From Bacteroidales bacterium (GTDB lineage Bacteria > Bacteroidota > Bacteroidia > Bacteroidales > GCA-2711565), in contig JANQLW010000011.1 in assembly GCA_028280405.1 (NCBI GenBank), positions 1 to 36,101 of the forward strand: a stretch of 36,101 nt of DNA. Reading direction: 5' to 3'. Position 1 is the stretch's first letter, and each line of letters opens with the position of its first letter. Shown here in pieces: positions 23,466-31,622 of the stretch. The notes beneath the pieces were generated by a model that was not told where the DNA came from, ran no database searches, and saw only the letters and a list, made by a program, of their open reading frames with translations. A program made the position numbers and the translations under genes.

Positions 23466-25628
23466 TTAGGCTGTTATAATTAAATTTTCTTTTCTATTCC
23501 CTGCCGGATCCTGAATTTTTCTATCAAAATGCTTTCGGTCTTTGAATTCTGATTGCTTTCCGTTATTCCATTGATCAACGGGACGTAAGTATCCTACAAT
23601 TCGAGTATAAACTTCACATTTACTGATTTTGCCAGTAGCTTTACATTTGGGACAATACTTATGTTCTCCATAAATATAGCCGTGTTCAGGACAAATACTG
23701 AAGCTAGGCGAAAGAGAAAAATAAGGTAGTTTAAAGTTGTTGCAAACCATTTTTGCAAAGGCCTTTACCGATTCTGCCGGTAATTTCTTTTCTCCGACAA
23801 AGGTATGAAATACGGTTCCTCCCGTATATTTTGCTTGTAAATTATCCTGTAGCCTTAGTGCTTCAAAAATGTCATCAGTATGGGAAACCGGTAACTGGCT
23901 GGAATTGGTATAATAAGGAGCTATTTTGTTTTTGCGGTATTCTTGTTCATTTGCTACGATGATATCCGGATAGCTTTGCTTGTCAATTTGAGCCAGACGG
24001 TATGTTGTCCCTTCGGCCGGAGTAGCTTCCAGGTTGTAGATGTGACCAGTTTCTTCCTGAAAATCCTGAAGCTTCGACCTCATAAACTCCATCACCTTTA
24101 TGGCAGTTTTATTTCCTTCAGATGTTGTGATATCATAGCCATAAAAATTCAAAAGAAATTCATTCATTCCAACTAAACCAATGGTTGAAAAATGATTATC
24201 CCAGTATGCACCATTCTTTTTTCTTAAGTTTCTTAAATAAAATTTCGAATAAGGATATAATCCATTCTCTGTAAATTGTTCAATCACCTTTCGTTTTATT
24301 TCCAGACTGTCTTTCGCCAATATCATTAATTTTTCAATCCTCTGATAAAGCTCATTTTCAGATTTTGACTCATAAGCTATGCGTGGCATGTTCAAAGTAA
24401 CAACGCCCACTGATCCGGTTAAAGGATTGGCTCCAAATAAGCCTCCTCCACGTGATTTCAACTGACTGGTATCTATACGTAATCGGCAGCACATGGAACG
24501 TATATCATCGGGTGACATGTCCGAGTTCACAAAATTTGAGAAATAAGGAATACCATATTTAGCAGTCATCTCCCAAATGGGTTGCCAGTATTTATTATCC
24601 CAATCGAATTCCTTAGTAATATTGTAAGTTGGAATTGGAAACGAGAAAATGCGGCCATTAGCATCACCTTCAGTCATCACTTCTGCAAAAGCTTTATTTA
24701 ATAAATTCATTTCATGCTGATATTCGCTATAAGTTGTTTCTAAAATTTCTCCTCCAACAATGACATGGTTGTCCTTCATATTGTTTGGAACCACAAGGTC
24801 CATAGTAATATTTGTAAAAGGTGTCTGGAAACCAACCCTGGTTGGAATATTCATATTGAACATAAACTCCTGGAGTGCTTGCTTTAACTCTTTATAACTT
24901 AAGTTATCCTGTCTGATGAAAGGGGCTAGATAGGTATCGAAATTAGAGAACGCTTGTGCTCCGGCAGCTTCGCCCTGCATGGTATAAAAGAAATTTACTA
25001 TTTGTCCGAGAAGCGTTCTGAAATGCTTGGCCGGCTTGCTTTCCACTTTTCCCGGAACTCCTTTAAACCCGGTCAATATTAACTCCTGAAGATCCCAGCC
25101 TACACAATAAACACTGATAAAGCCTAAATCATGTATATGTATTTTCCCTTGTTTATGAGCATTTCCAATTTCCTGATAATAGATGCGGTTCAGCCAATAT
25201 TGCGAACTGATAATACTGGATATATGCTGATTCATCCCTTGTAAGGAATAGGTTGAATTTGCACTTTCTTTAATTCGCCAGTCATTATTATTGATATAAT
25301 CGTCAACCAGGTCAATGTTTGAAAAAAGTTCTTTTACATTCCGAATACCTTCATGCTGTTTACGATAAATAATATAGGTTTTGGCGACTTCAAATTGTCT
25401 TTGATGAAACAATTCGTACTCAACCAAATCCTGAATTTCTTCCACATCAGGATTGTCAGAACTTAGTTTTTGTATTACATTATTAGTAATTGAATAAGCC
25501 AGATCACGATTGGGTTTTCCAATAGCACGTAAAGCTTTAAAAATGGCGAACGTAATTTTTTCTTCTTCAAACCGTACAATACGTCCATCTCTTTTTTTTA
25601 CAGTTTTGATAGCTCCATTAATTTTCAT
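23466..25628 (-). CDS. nrdD: Anaerobic ribonucleoside-triphosphate reductase (class III)
   Basis: Glycyl-radical enzyme of 720 aa that makes dNTPs without oxygen. The N-terminal ATP-cone (about 5-95, VKKRDGRIVRFEEEKI) gives allosteric control. The large barrel follows, then a C-terminal zinc site (CPEHGYIYGEHKYCPKC, two Cys pairs) and the glycyl-radical loop TRIVGYLRPV. All key elements are intact. The gene heads an nrdD-(small ORF)-nrdG unit. Its leader contains a cobalamin riboswitch, implying repression when adenosylcobalamin is plentiful, that is, when a B12-dependent class II reductase elsewhere in the genome could serve instead. Confidence 0.97.
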   Translation of the reverse strand: MKINGAIKTVKKRDGRIVRFEEEKITFAIFKALRAIGKPNRDLAYSITNNVIQKLSSDNPDVEEIQDLVEYELFHQRQFEVAKTYIIYRKQHEGIRNVKELFSNIDLVDDYINNNDWRIKESANSTYSLQGMNQHISSIISSQYWLNRIYYQEIGNAHKQGKIHIHDLGFISVYCVGWDLQELILTGFKGVPGKVESKPAKHFRTLLGQIVNFFYTMQGEAAGAQAFSNFDTYLAPFIRQDNLSYKELKQALQEFMFNMNIPTRVGFQTPFTNITMDLVVPNNMKDNHVIVGGEILETTYSEYQHEMNLLNKAFAEVMTEGDANGRIFSFPIPTYNITKEFDWDNKYWQPIWEMTAKYGIPYFSNFVNSDMSPDDIRSMCCRLRIDTSQLKSRGGGLFGANPLTGSVGVVTLNMPRIAYESKSENELYQRIEKLMILAKDSLEIKRKVIEQFTENGLYPYSKFYLRNLRKKNGAYWDNHFSTIGLVGMNEFLLNFYGYDITTSEGNKTAIKVMEFMRSKLQDFQEETGHIYNLEATPAEGTTYRLAQIDKQSYPDIIVANEQEYRKNKIAPYYTNSSQLPVSHTDDIFEALRLQDNLQAKYTGGTVFHTFVGEKKLPAESVKAFAKMVCNNFKLPYFSLSPSFSICPEHGYIYGEHKYCPKCKATGKISKCEVYTRIVGYLRPVDQWNNGKQSEFKDRKHFDRKIQDPAGNRKENLIITA

Positions 25629-25714
25629 TTTGAGAATTTTAAATTAAACAATCAATGGTAGCAATGGATAAAATACAAGAAAGGCAAAATTTCCTTCTTC
25701 GCTTTTACTCCCGA

Positions 25715-25915
25715 AAGCTACGAATATAGTTCAAAACTGATAGGTCTTCCGGCTTACCCGATTTTCAATTCCCTTCCCATCCCGATGACATCGGGACAGT
25801 GGTTTGCAGGTTGAAAACTTGAAATGACATATAGTCAAATCAGGATTACGGCTGCGGGGACAGCTACTGATTTAAACAGTATTCCCTTACATCAATTTTG
25901 TAATGTAAAATTATG
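25715..25915 (-). ncRNA. Cobalamin (adenosylcobalamin) riboswitch upstream of nrdD
   Basis: On the minus strand the conserved blocks occur in order: AGGGAA, the hairpin CTGTTTAAATCAG, GCTGTCCCCGCAGCCGTAA, CCACTG, GGGAAGGG and the B12 box AAGCCGGAAGACCT. They match the cobalamin riboswitch family (RF00174 type). The 5' hairpin TTACAT...ATGTAA is at 25887-25908. The stem between CCACTG and GGGAAGGG is the palindrome TCCCGAT-N3-ATCGGGA. The aptamer ends about 90 nt before the nrdD start. That segment can form a weak hairpin near 25675-25700 that might be the expression platform. End points are approximate. Confidence 0.93.
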
Positions 25916-25981
25916 GATATTATTCAGTGAAAAATATTATCGTTTGATTTGTTATTAAAAAGAAATTAACAAATAGAAAAT

Positions 25982-25996
25982 CGGGGCGACGCCCCG
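25982..25996 (-). terminator. Hairpin after the TauE/SafE gene
   Basis: CGGGGCG-A-CGCCCCG lies just past the TauE/SafE stop codon. On the minus strand it is followed by ATTTTC. It is GC-rich but has only a short T-run, so it is a probable terminator separating this gene from the nrdD leader. Confidence 0.55.
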
Positions 25997-26004
25997 CTGA
26001 ATCC

Positions 26005-26811
26005 CTAGCTAATAATATGCTTGTAGAGTATTTGACTGCTAATGAATATTAAGAGTATACCAAACATTATCTGCAATGTTTTAGCAGGTAGTTTATGCGA
26101 AAGTTTTACGCCAATGGGAGCAAAGATAATGGTTGTGATGATGAGGAAAATGGCAACAGGCAAATAACAAAAACCTAAACTTTGTTCCGGCAAAGTTTCA
26201 ATGCTCATCCCGGAAATGATATAAGATAGCATTCCGGTCATGGATATTGCCCAGGTTAAAGCTGCAGATGTCCCAATCGCTTTTTTTACTTCGGCTTTAC
26301 AATAGAGCATAAAAGGTACATTTAAAATTCCTCCGCCTACGCCCAGCAGACTGGCAAATCCACCAATTAAGGACCCCATTCCGAATATACCCATAGCAGA
26401 AGGGAAGCTCCGGGATCCTTTGGGTTTATAACCCAATATTGTTTTTATGGATATCAGGTAAAGGAAAATAATAAAGATGATCATAAGAGTTTTGGTTGGG
26501 ACAAATGTTGCGAGGCTAGCTCCAATTACTGAACCGATGATTGTACCGGGTGCCATTGGGTAAAATACTTCCCATAAGATGGCTTTTTTACGGTATTGAC
26601 TAATAGAGGAAGCAGAGGTTGTAACGCTCATCACCATAAAGGAGGTTCCAATGGCAATATGCTGAATATAATCTCCTCCAAGTCCCTGTGAGTCCAAAAC
26701 CCATAAGGCAACCGGAATAATGACAATCCCTCCGCCTACGCCAAAAAGCCCGGAGATAAGGCCTGAAAAGGCTCCGGCAAAAAGCAGCAGGGTGATGAGG
26801 TTGATGTCCAT
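26005..26811 (-). CDS. TauE/SafE-family anion permease
   Basis: Inner-membrane protein of 268 aa with about eight hydrophobic helices and the two family repeats marked by glycine-rich GLISGLFGVGGGIVIIP (residues 17-33) and GGFASLLGVGGGILNVP (about 150-166). Members export sulfite, sulfoacetate or related anions, but most are unassigned. Cysteate synthase 3.4 kb away uses sulfite, so sulfur-anion traffic is a fair but unproven guess. Its -7 box lies only 4 bp before the ATG, suggesting a leaderless or nearly leaderless mRNA. It is followed by a GC-rich hairpin. Confidence 0.88.
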   Translation of the reverse strand: MDINLITLLLFAGAFSGLISGLFGVGGGIVIIPVALWVLDSQGLGGDYIQHIAIGTSFMVMSVTTSASSISQYRKKAILWEVFYPMAPGTIIGSVIGASLATFVPTKTLMIIFIIFLYLISIKTILGYKPKGSRSFPSAMGIFGMGSLIGGFASLLGVGGGILNVPFMLYCKAEVKKAIGTSAALTWAISMTGMLSYIISGMSIETLPEQSLGFCYLPVAIFLIITTIIFAPIGVKLSHKLPAKTLQIMFGILLIFISSQILYKHIIS

Positions 26812-26815
26812 AGGA

Positions 26816-26823
26816 CAAAGATA
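26816..26823 (-). promoter_or_regulatory. TauE/SafE gene promoter -7 box
   Basis: TATCTTTG on the minus strand matches TAnnTTTG and ends 4 bp before the ATG, so transcription would start at or inside the first codons. Confidence 0.4.
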
Positions 26824-26886
26824 GGGGAAAATTGAATTTTTTCTCTAATCGGAATATTTCTTTGCTACTGGCATTAGTTGATTAAA

Positions 26887-28830
26887 TTATAAAATAGTAA
26901 TATCTAGTAATCTACAGACATCTTCATATTTCTTTTTCAAATTATCTCTTTTATTTTTATCAATTATTTTTTCAGTACTACTATACTTTACAATATTTTC
27001 TGCAATTCTAACTTTACTTGGATATTCATATTTTAAATTTTTACATATATCCTTAAAAAAACTAATACGATTGTTTTTTGGTATTTGGTCTATATTAATT
27101 TCTATTTTTCCATCATTTATTCTTTTTAACTCTCTATTTATAGATTTTAATAATATATTTGGATTAACATAATCTTCAAGAGTACATTCGTTATCAAGGG
27201 ATACAATGTTGTTTTCTTCAATTCCATTTTTAATTAACCGTTTTTTTATATTTTCACCACCTTTATCTCCGTCAACAATGTATGAAACCATAGCTGCTTC
27301 TAATTTTAGGTCTTTTATTTTATTTTTTGGTATTTCTGCAATGCCTGGTGCTATTTGAAAATCAAGATTTTCCAAATTATATGCATCTCTGAAAAGTCTT
27401 GGTAATAAAATCGTTTCAGATGCACCTTCAGCTAAAAGAGCTTTTCTCGCTAATGTGAAAGAAATAATGTTTGCCCCCATTGCAAATAATATTGGAGAAA
27501 ATCCTGCATCGTTTCTCCATATTGAATTTCGTATTTTGCTTTCCCCTGTATCAGCTTTTTTATCAAATATCTGCTCAATTACTCTAATTCCACTACCTAA
27601 GTCACTTGGCAGGCATCCAGCTGAATGTGTCGTGTAAATAATAGAATTAACATAATCCTGTTGCTCAAATTCCTTAATTAAATCAGCCTGTGCAGCATAA
27701 TGTAAGTGAATTTCAGCTTCATCTATTAATAAAACAGGTAATTCATAGCTTTTAGTATTTAAAAAAGCTTTTAGTGCAATGTATTGCTTAAACCCATCAC
27801 TACGATATTCTATTCCTATAAAAGCTTCATTTGGTAGCTTTATTTTAATTGATAAAGAATCCTTATCTAAAAGTAAACTAGGATAAACCCTAGATTGGCT
27901 CCATGTAGAATATTGTTTTTTTAAATTTTTGTTAGCAATTTCCTGAAGCCTTAATCTTTCATCATCATCATTTCTGTTTATTGCATTTAAAAATTCAGAT
28001 ACTTCAATTTTTGCAACAGTTAGTAAGTTTAAAAGGGCAGCTGTAGGATTTGCTAATTCATTTAGGGTGTATCTTCCTTTTAATATTCTATCATTGTTTT
28101 CAAATAATACAAATTTCGGCCTTTTTAATTGACAATATTCTAAGAATCTATCTAACGGGTGTTCTTTTTTTAAAATATTTGATAAACTTGAAATGTGTTC
28201 GATAATCTTATTTTTTTTAATTTTTATTGAATCATTTTCATATTTAAGCTTTTTTTCAAATAACAATAGAATCTTTTCTCCAATATCAAATACATTGTCT
28301 TCTTCTAACTGTTCTTTAAAAGATATTAGCAGATTTCTTAGGGTTTGAGAATAATCGAATTGAGAGTCTTCTTCATCAAGATAATAGTTCTTATCGAGGA
28401 ACCGATTAAAGCTTTTCAATGTTTCAAACTCAGAGATTATTTTTAATAACTTGAACTTATCATTTAGATCTCTTTTAATACTACTACCTCCTCTAAAACC
28501 ATCAATAATAGATCCATTCACTTTCTTTTGTAAATAGTAATATTGAGGTGCTCCTTCTCCGTAGAATTCTTTAATTTTACATTTATCTTGATCTTCAAGC
28601 ATATACTCTACTTCTACAACTATATGTTCTGGTTTGTTATCTAATTTTAAACCTTTGGTTAATTGGAATAAATCATATGGTGTTTTGGTCTCGATTGAAA
28701 GAAGAGCTTCAAAGAAGGAACTTTTTCCAGCCTCATTCGCACCAACAAATGCTAATAGCTTTCTATCTAATAATACTGAAGCTTCATTGAATCTTTTGAA
28801 ACCATTAATGTATACTTTATTTGGGATCAT
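26887..28830 (-). CDS. OLD-family ATPase/TOPRIM nuclease
   Basis: Overcoming-lysogenisation-defect type protein, 647 aa. An SMC-like ATPase half has Walker A GANEAGKS (30-37), the signature region YRSDGFKQYIALKAF, Walker B PVLLIDEAEIHLH and the switch TTHSAGCLP. The C-terminal TOPRIM half has the acidic ALLAEGASETILLPRL and IVDGDKGGEN (DxD). Members are DNA nucleases often used against phages. No UvrD-like GajB gene is adjacent, so this is not a Gabija pair; it fits a stand-alone class 1 OLD. It appears even more AT-rich than its neighbours and has direct repeats on both sides, signs of acquisition. A perfect 18-bp palindrome 25 bp upstream of the ATG may be an operator. Confidence 0.85.
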   Translation of the reverse strand: MIPNKVYINGFKRFNEASVLLDRKLLAFVGANEAGKSSFFEALLSIETKTPYDLFQLTKGLKLDNKPEHIVVEVEYMLEDQDKCKIKEFYGEGAPQYYYLQKKVNGSIIDGFRGGSSIKRDLNDKFKLLKIISEFETLKSFNRFLDKNYYLDEEDSQFDYSQTLRNLLISFKEQLEEDNVFDIGEKILLLFEKKLKYENDSIKIKKNKIIEHISSLSNILKKEHPLDRFLEYCQLKRPKFVLFENNDRILKGRYTLNELANPTAALLNLLTVAKIEVSEFLNAINRNDDDERLRLQEIANKNLKKQYSTWSQSRVYPSLLLDKDSLSIKIKLPNEAFIGIEYRSDGFKQYIALKAFLNTKSYELPVLLIDEAEIHLHYAAQADLIKEFEQQDYVNSIIYTTHSAGCLPSDLGSGIRVIEQIFDKKADTGESKIRNSIWRNDAGFSPILFAMGANIISFTLARKALLAEGASETILLPRLFRDAYNLENLDFQIAPGIAEIPKNKIKDLKLEAAMVSYIVDGDKGGENIKKRLIKNGIEENNIVSLDNECTLEDYVNPNILLKSINRELKRINDGKIEINIDQIPKNNRISFFKDICKNLKYEYPSKVRIAENIVKYSSTEKIIDKNKRDNLKKKYEDVCRLLDITIL

Positions 28831-28855
28831 AATATCTAAATTTTAATATCTTCAA

Positions 28856-28873
28856 GTAAATACTAGTATTTAC
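28856..28873. promoter_or_regulatory. Perfect 18-bp palindrome upstream of the OLD gene
   Basis: GTAAATACTAGTATTTAC is its own reverse complement and sits 25 bp before the start codon. This is the position expected of a dimeric repressor site. No repressor gene is adjacent. Confidence 0.5.
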
Positions 28874-29043
28874 GAATATTCTCTTTCAAGACCATCCAGC
28901 AAGCAGCACTGGGGAGTAATAAAAAAATTTAACAAAAGGAAACTTTTGGAAAACTCATATGCAATTTAGTAAAAATTAGTTGATTAGTAACTTAGTTGAT
29001 TTGAAAAATTGATAAGGTTTTACAAAGCTATTTCATAAAATAC

Positions 29044-29051
29044 TATCTTTG
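29044..29051 (+). promoter_or_regulatory. rsgA promoter -7 box
   Basis: TATCTTTG followed by C matches the Bacteroidota consensus. It implies a leader of about 200 nt before the rsgA ATG. Confidence 0.5.
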
Positions 29052-29102
29052 CAAAACTAAAAATAGTTGATGTTTAAGATTAATTTGGATATTGTAAAGT
29101 AA

Positions 29103-29129
29103 ATAACCACAGACCTTAGTCTGGGTTAT
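29103..29129 (+). other. Hairpin in the rsgA leader
   Basis: ATAACCaCAGAC pairs with GTCTGgGTTAT around a 4-nt loop and is followed by CCCCTTTTATATA. It could be an attenuator or a structured leader element. Confidence 0.4.
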
Positions 29130-29254
29130 CCCCTTTTATATACTGCGGCAAATTCTGTCGGAGTTATTTTCATTTATATTAAAAATATTTTGAGTCATTG
29201 TATTATGATATTCCTATACTTAATATTGTGGCTTTAACCATAAAAAATAATACC

Positions 29255-30313
29255 ATGAATAATTTATCATTATATGGTTGGAACGAATTATTACTTGAAC
29301 AAAAAAGAAATTCTATATATAAAGATTTCGTCCATGGACGAATTTCAATTACTCATAAAACTTGTTACGAGGTAATTTCAGAGATGGGTGACTATACTTG
29401 CGAACTTACCGGAAATATGATCTACGGAAGGGATAAAGTTGAATTTCCCTGTACCGGCGATTGGGTAATTTTTCAGCCGATAGATACCGATAAAGGAATT
29501 ATCTATGATATTCTTCCCCGTCAGAAAACTCTTTATCGTTTAAAAAGTGGAAGAATCTCTGAAAAACAAGCGATTGCTTCGCATGTTGATAAAGGGTTTA
29601 TTGTGCAAAGTCTGGATCAGAATTTCAATGTACGTAGGATTGAGCGCTTCATGATTCAGCTTGCAGATGAAAATATACAGCCTGTATTAGTATTTACAAA
29701 GTCAGATCTGGAGTTTAATAAAAATGATGTGGAGGAATCTTTGAATCATCTGGCCCACAAAATTCCAATTTTTTACACAAGCGTTCATTTTCCTGATACT
29801 ATTGAAAAATTACGTGAATATATACTTATTGGTGAGACTGTTGTCTTTACCGGTTCTTCAGGTGTTGGGAAAAGTACGTTGATTAATAAGCTTTGTAAAC
29901 AGGAAGTACTGTTAACCAATTCCATTAGTAGTGCTACAGGTAAAGGGAAACATACTACCACTCGAAGAGAAATGGTAATGATGGGAGAGAAGGGCATATT
30001 AATAGATACCCCGGGTATAAAAGTATTTGGAGTCACAAATGATGATGCCGATACATTGTCGAGACTTATGGATATAAATTCTTTTACAGAAAAATGTAGG
30101 TTCAAAGACTGTCAACACATGAATGAAGCCGGATGTGCTGTAATCAAAGCTGTTGAAGATGGAGAACTGGATAGAGGTGTTTATGAAAATTTTCTTAAGT
30201 TGCGAAAAGAAGCCTGGCATTATTCAACATCTGTTCACGAGAAAAGGAAAGTTGAAAAGTCATTTTCAAAAATGGTTAAGAATGTGAAAAAAAATCCATT
30301 TAAAAAGTTCTAA
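29255..30313 (+). CDS. rsgA: Ribosome small-subunit-dependent GTPase A
   Basis: Circularly permuted GTPase of 352 aa that checks late maturation of the 30S subunit. An N-terminal OB domain is followed by the permuted G domain, with the G4-like TKSDLE before the P-loop GSSGVGKSTLINKL and G3 DTPGIKVFG. The C-terminal zinc finger is C-RFKD-C-Q-H-MNEAG-C. The open frame extends 19 codons upstream to 29198, but the ATG at 29255 starts MNNLSLYGWNE, matching the usual family N-terminus. The leader is long (about 200 nt) and structured. A strong hairpin follows the gene. Confidence 0.95.
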   Translation: MNNLSLYGWNELLLEQKRNSIYKDFVHGRISITHKTCYEVISEMGDYTCELTGNMIYGRDKVEFPCTGDWVIFQPIDTDKGIIYDILPRQKTLYRLKSGRISEKQAIASHVDKGFIVQSLDQNFNVRRIERFMIQLADENIQPVLVFTKSDLEFNKNDVEESLNHLAHKIPIFYTSVHFPDTIEKLREYILIGETVVFTGSSGVGKSTLINKLCKQEVLLTNSISSATGKGKHTTTRREMVMMGEKGILIDTPGIKVFGVTNDDADTLSRLMDINSFTEKCRFKDCQHMNEAGCAVIKAVEDGELDRGVYENFLKLRKEAWHYSTSVHEKRKVEKSFSKMVKNVKKNPFKKF

Positions 30314-30331
30314 TTATTTCATAAACTTAAC

Positions 30332-30371
30332 CTGTCAGGTTATTTCGTGAATTTACGAATCAACCTGACAG
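30332..30371. terminator. Terminator between rsgA and the alcohol dehydrogenase gene
   Basis: Perfect 10-bp arms CTGTCAGGTT and AACCTGACAG enclose a second stem TTCGT/ACGAA. It lies between two convergent genes and probably serves both, although T-runs on either side are short. Confidence 0.75.
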
Positions 30372-30384
30372 CTTAAACTAAAAA

Positions 30385-31530
30385 TTATGCTAATTCCAAT
30401 ACCTCTGCAATCTGTTCCTCAGTATAAAGTGTATCCATTTGCCATGTTTTTGCCATATTGTAAACATTATCAACAATAGCAGGAATTTCAGATTTAGGAA
30501 TATTTGCTTCCTCCAGAGTAACAGGAGAACCGATTTCTTTAAACCAGGCTTCTAACTTATTTATTCCTTCTTCTGCTGTATTCAGCCCAAAGATTTCTTT
30601 TGCAAAACGTTCAAATTGTGCTAGGTTATTTTCTTTATACCATCTCATCCATGCAGGTAATACAATAGACAAGCCTGCTCCATGGGCTATATTATATAAA
30701 GCTGATAGTGCGTGTTCAATTAAATGGGTATCGTAAGAGTTCCCTTCTACTCCTGGCAATGTATTCCCATTTAATGCCATGGTAGAAGCCCAGGCGAACT
30801 CAGCTTTTGCATTATAATCATTCGGGTTTTCCATTAGTATCGTTGTAGTCCTCATTACTGTTTTCAAAATTGCTTCAATTAACATACAATTGTATAGAGG
30901 CAGGTATTTTGCTGTGAAATAAAGATCCAGACAATGGGCAAATATATCAACTGCCGAATAGGCCAAATAATCTTTACTAACTGTTGCCATCAATTCAGGA
31001 TTCACTACAGATACCTTTGGATATAATTGTGGTGCCAATAAAACAAATTTTTCTTTGGTCTCATCATTCATTACTACACCACCCGGGTTCATTTCACTTC
31101 CGGTGGCTGCTAAAGTCATGACTGAAAAAACAGCCAATGCATCCTGTACTTGAGCCTTAAAAATGAAGAAATCCCAAACATCCCCATCGTATTTTGCGCC
31201 TGCTGCTATTGCTTTCACTGAATCCAGTACGGATCCGCCACCTACACCCAGCACGGCATCTACCTGTTCTTCTTTAGCAATTTTAATTCCTTCATATACT
31301 TTACTCAATAAAGGATTGCTTACGACTCCTCCTAATTCTACAAATTCAATATTATTTTCTTTTAAAGAGTTTGCAACTTTTTCAAAAAGCCCGTCTCTTT
31401 TAATTCTTTCGGATCCATATACCAGGAGTACTTTTTTATTTCTGTAATCTTTTATGTATTGCCCGATATTCTTTTCTTTTTCTCTTCCGAATTCTATTCT
31501 GGTTGGATTGTAAAATGTAAAATCTTTCAT
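30385..31530 (-). CDS. Iron-containing alcohol dehydrogenase (butanol dehydrogenase type)
   Basis: Group III metal-dependent alcohol/aldehyde dehydrogenase of 381 aa, cytoplasmic, probably NADPH-linked. The nucleotide loop is GVGGGSVLDSVKAIA (about 93-107). Metal ligands lie in VDIFAHCLD (Asp and His) and EHALSALYNIAHGAGL (two His). The start FTFYNPTRIEFG is typical of the BdhA/YqhD branch, which reduces medium-chain and reactive aldehydes. It stands alone with a -7 box 26 bp upstream and a shared terminator downstream. The natural substrate cannot be told. Confidence 0.93.
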   Translation of the reverse strand: MKDFTFYNPTRIEFGREKEKNIGQYIKDYRNKKVLLVYGSERIKRDGLFEKVANSLKENNIEFVELGGVVSNPLLSKVYEGIKIAKEEQVDAVLGVGGGSVLDSVKAIAAGAKYDGDVWDFFIFKAQVQDALAVFSVMTLAATGSEMNPGGVVMNDETKEKFVLLAPQLYPKVSVVNPELMATVSKDYLAYSAVDIFAHCLDLYFTAKYLPLYNCMLIEAILKTVMRTTTILMENPNDYNAKAEFAWASTMALNGNTLPGVEGNSYDTHLIEHALSALYNIAHGAGLSIVLPAWMRWYKENNLAQFERFAKEIFGLNTAEEGINKLEAWFKEIGSPVTLEEANIPKSEIPAIVDNVYNMAKTWQMDTLYTEEQIAEVLELA

Positions 31531-31556
31531 TGCTTTTATGTTTTTATGTTTTGATA

Positions 31557-31564
31557 CAAAATTA
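31557..31564 (-). promoter_or_regulatory. Alcohol dehydrogenase promoter -7 box
   Basis: TAATTTTG on the minus strand matches TAnnTTTG, 26 bp before the ATG. Confidence 0.5.
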
Positions 31565-31622
31565 TATCTGTCTTAATCATTAAATGTATACGAATTACGG
31601 AAGGATGGATACATTTTACTGA

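Larger units (their letters stand above)
26873..28986. repeat. 12-bp direct repeats bracketing the OLD nuclease gene
   Basis: ATTAGTTGATTA occurs at 26873-26884, 2 bp beyond the stop codon, and again at 28975-28986, about 145 bp before the start. A partial third copy (TTAGTTGATT) follows near 28993. It may be a target duplication or recombination site of a gene cassette, or chance in AT-rich DNA. Confidence 0.4.
28831..29254. other. 424-bp region between the OLD gene and rsgA
   Basis: No gene is supported. It holds the 18-bp palindrome (28856-28873), one copy of the 12-bp repeat (28975-28986), the rsgA -7 box (29044-29051) and a leader hairpin (29103-29129). Confidence 0.6.

Noticed and set aside
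26600..26818. 72-aa minus-strand open frame
   Set aside because: Same-strand alternative frame inside the TauE/SafE gene, His/Arg-rich and without family features.
26887..28830. Gabija defence system
   Set aside because: The OLD-type nuclease resembles GajA in general plan, but no UvrD-like GajB helicase lies on either side.
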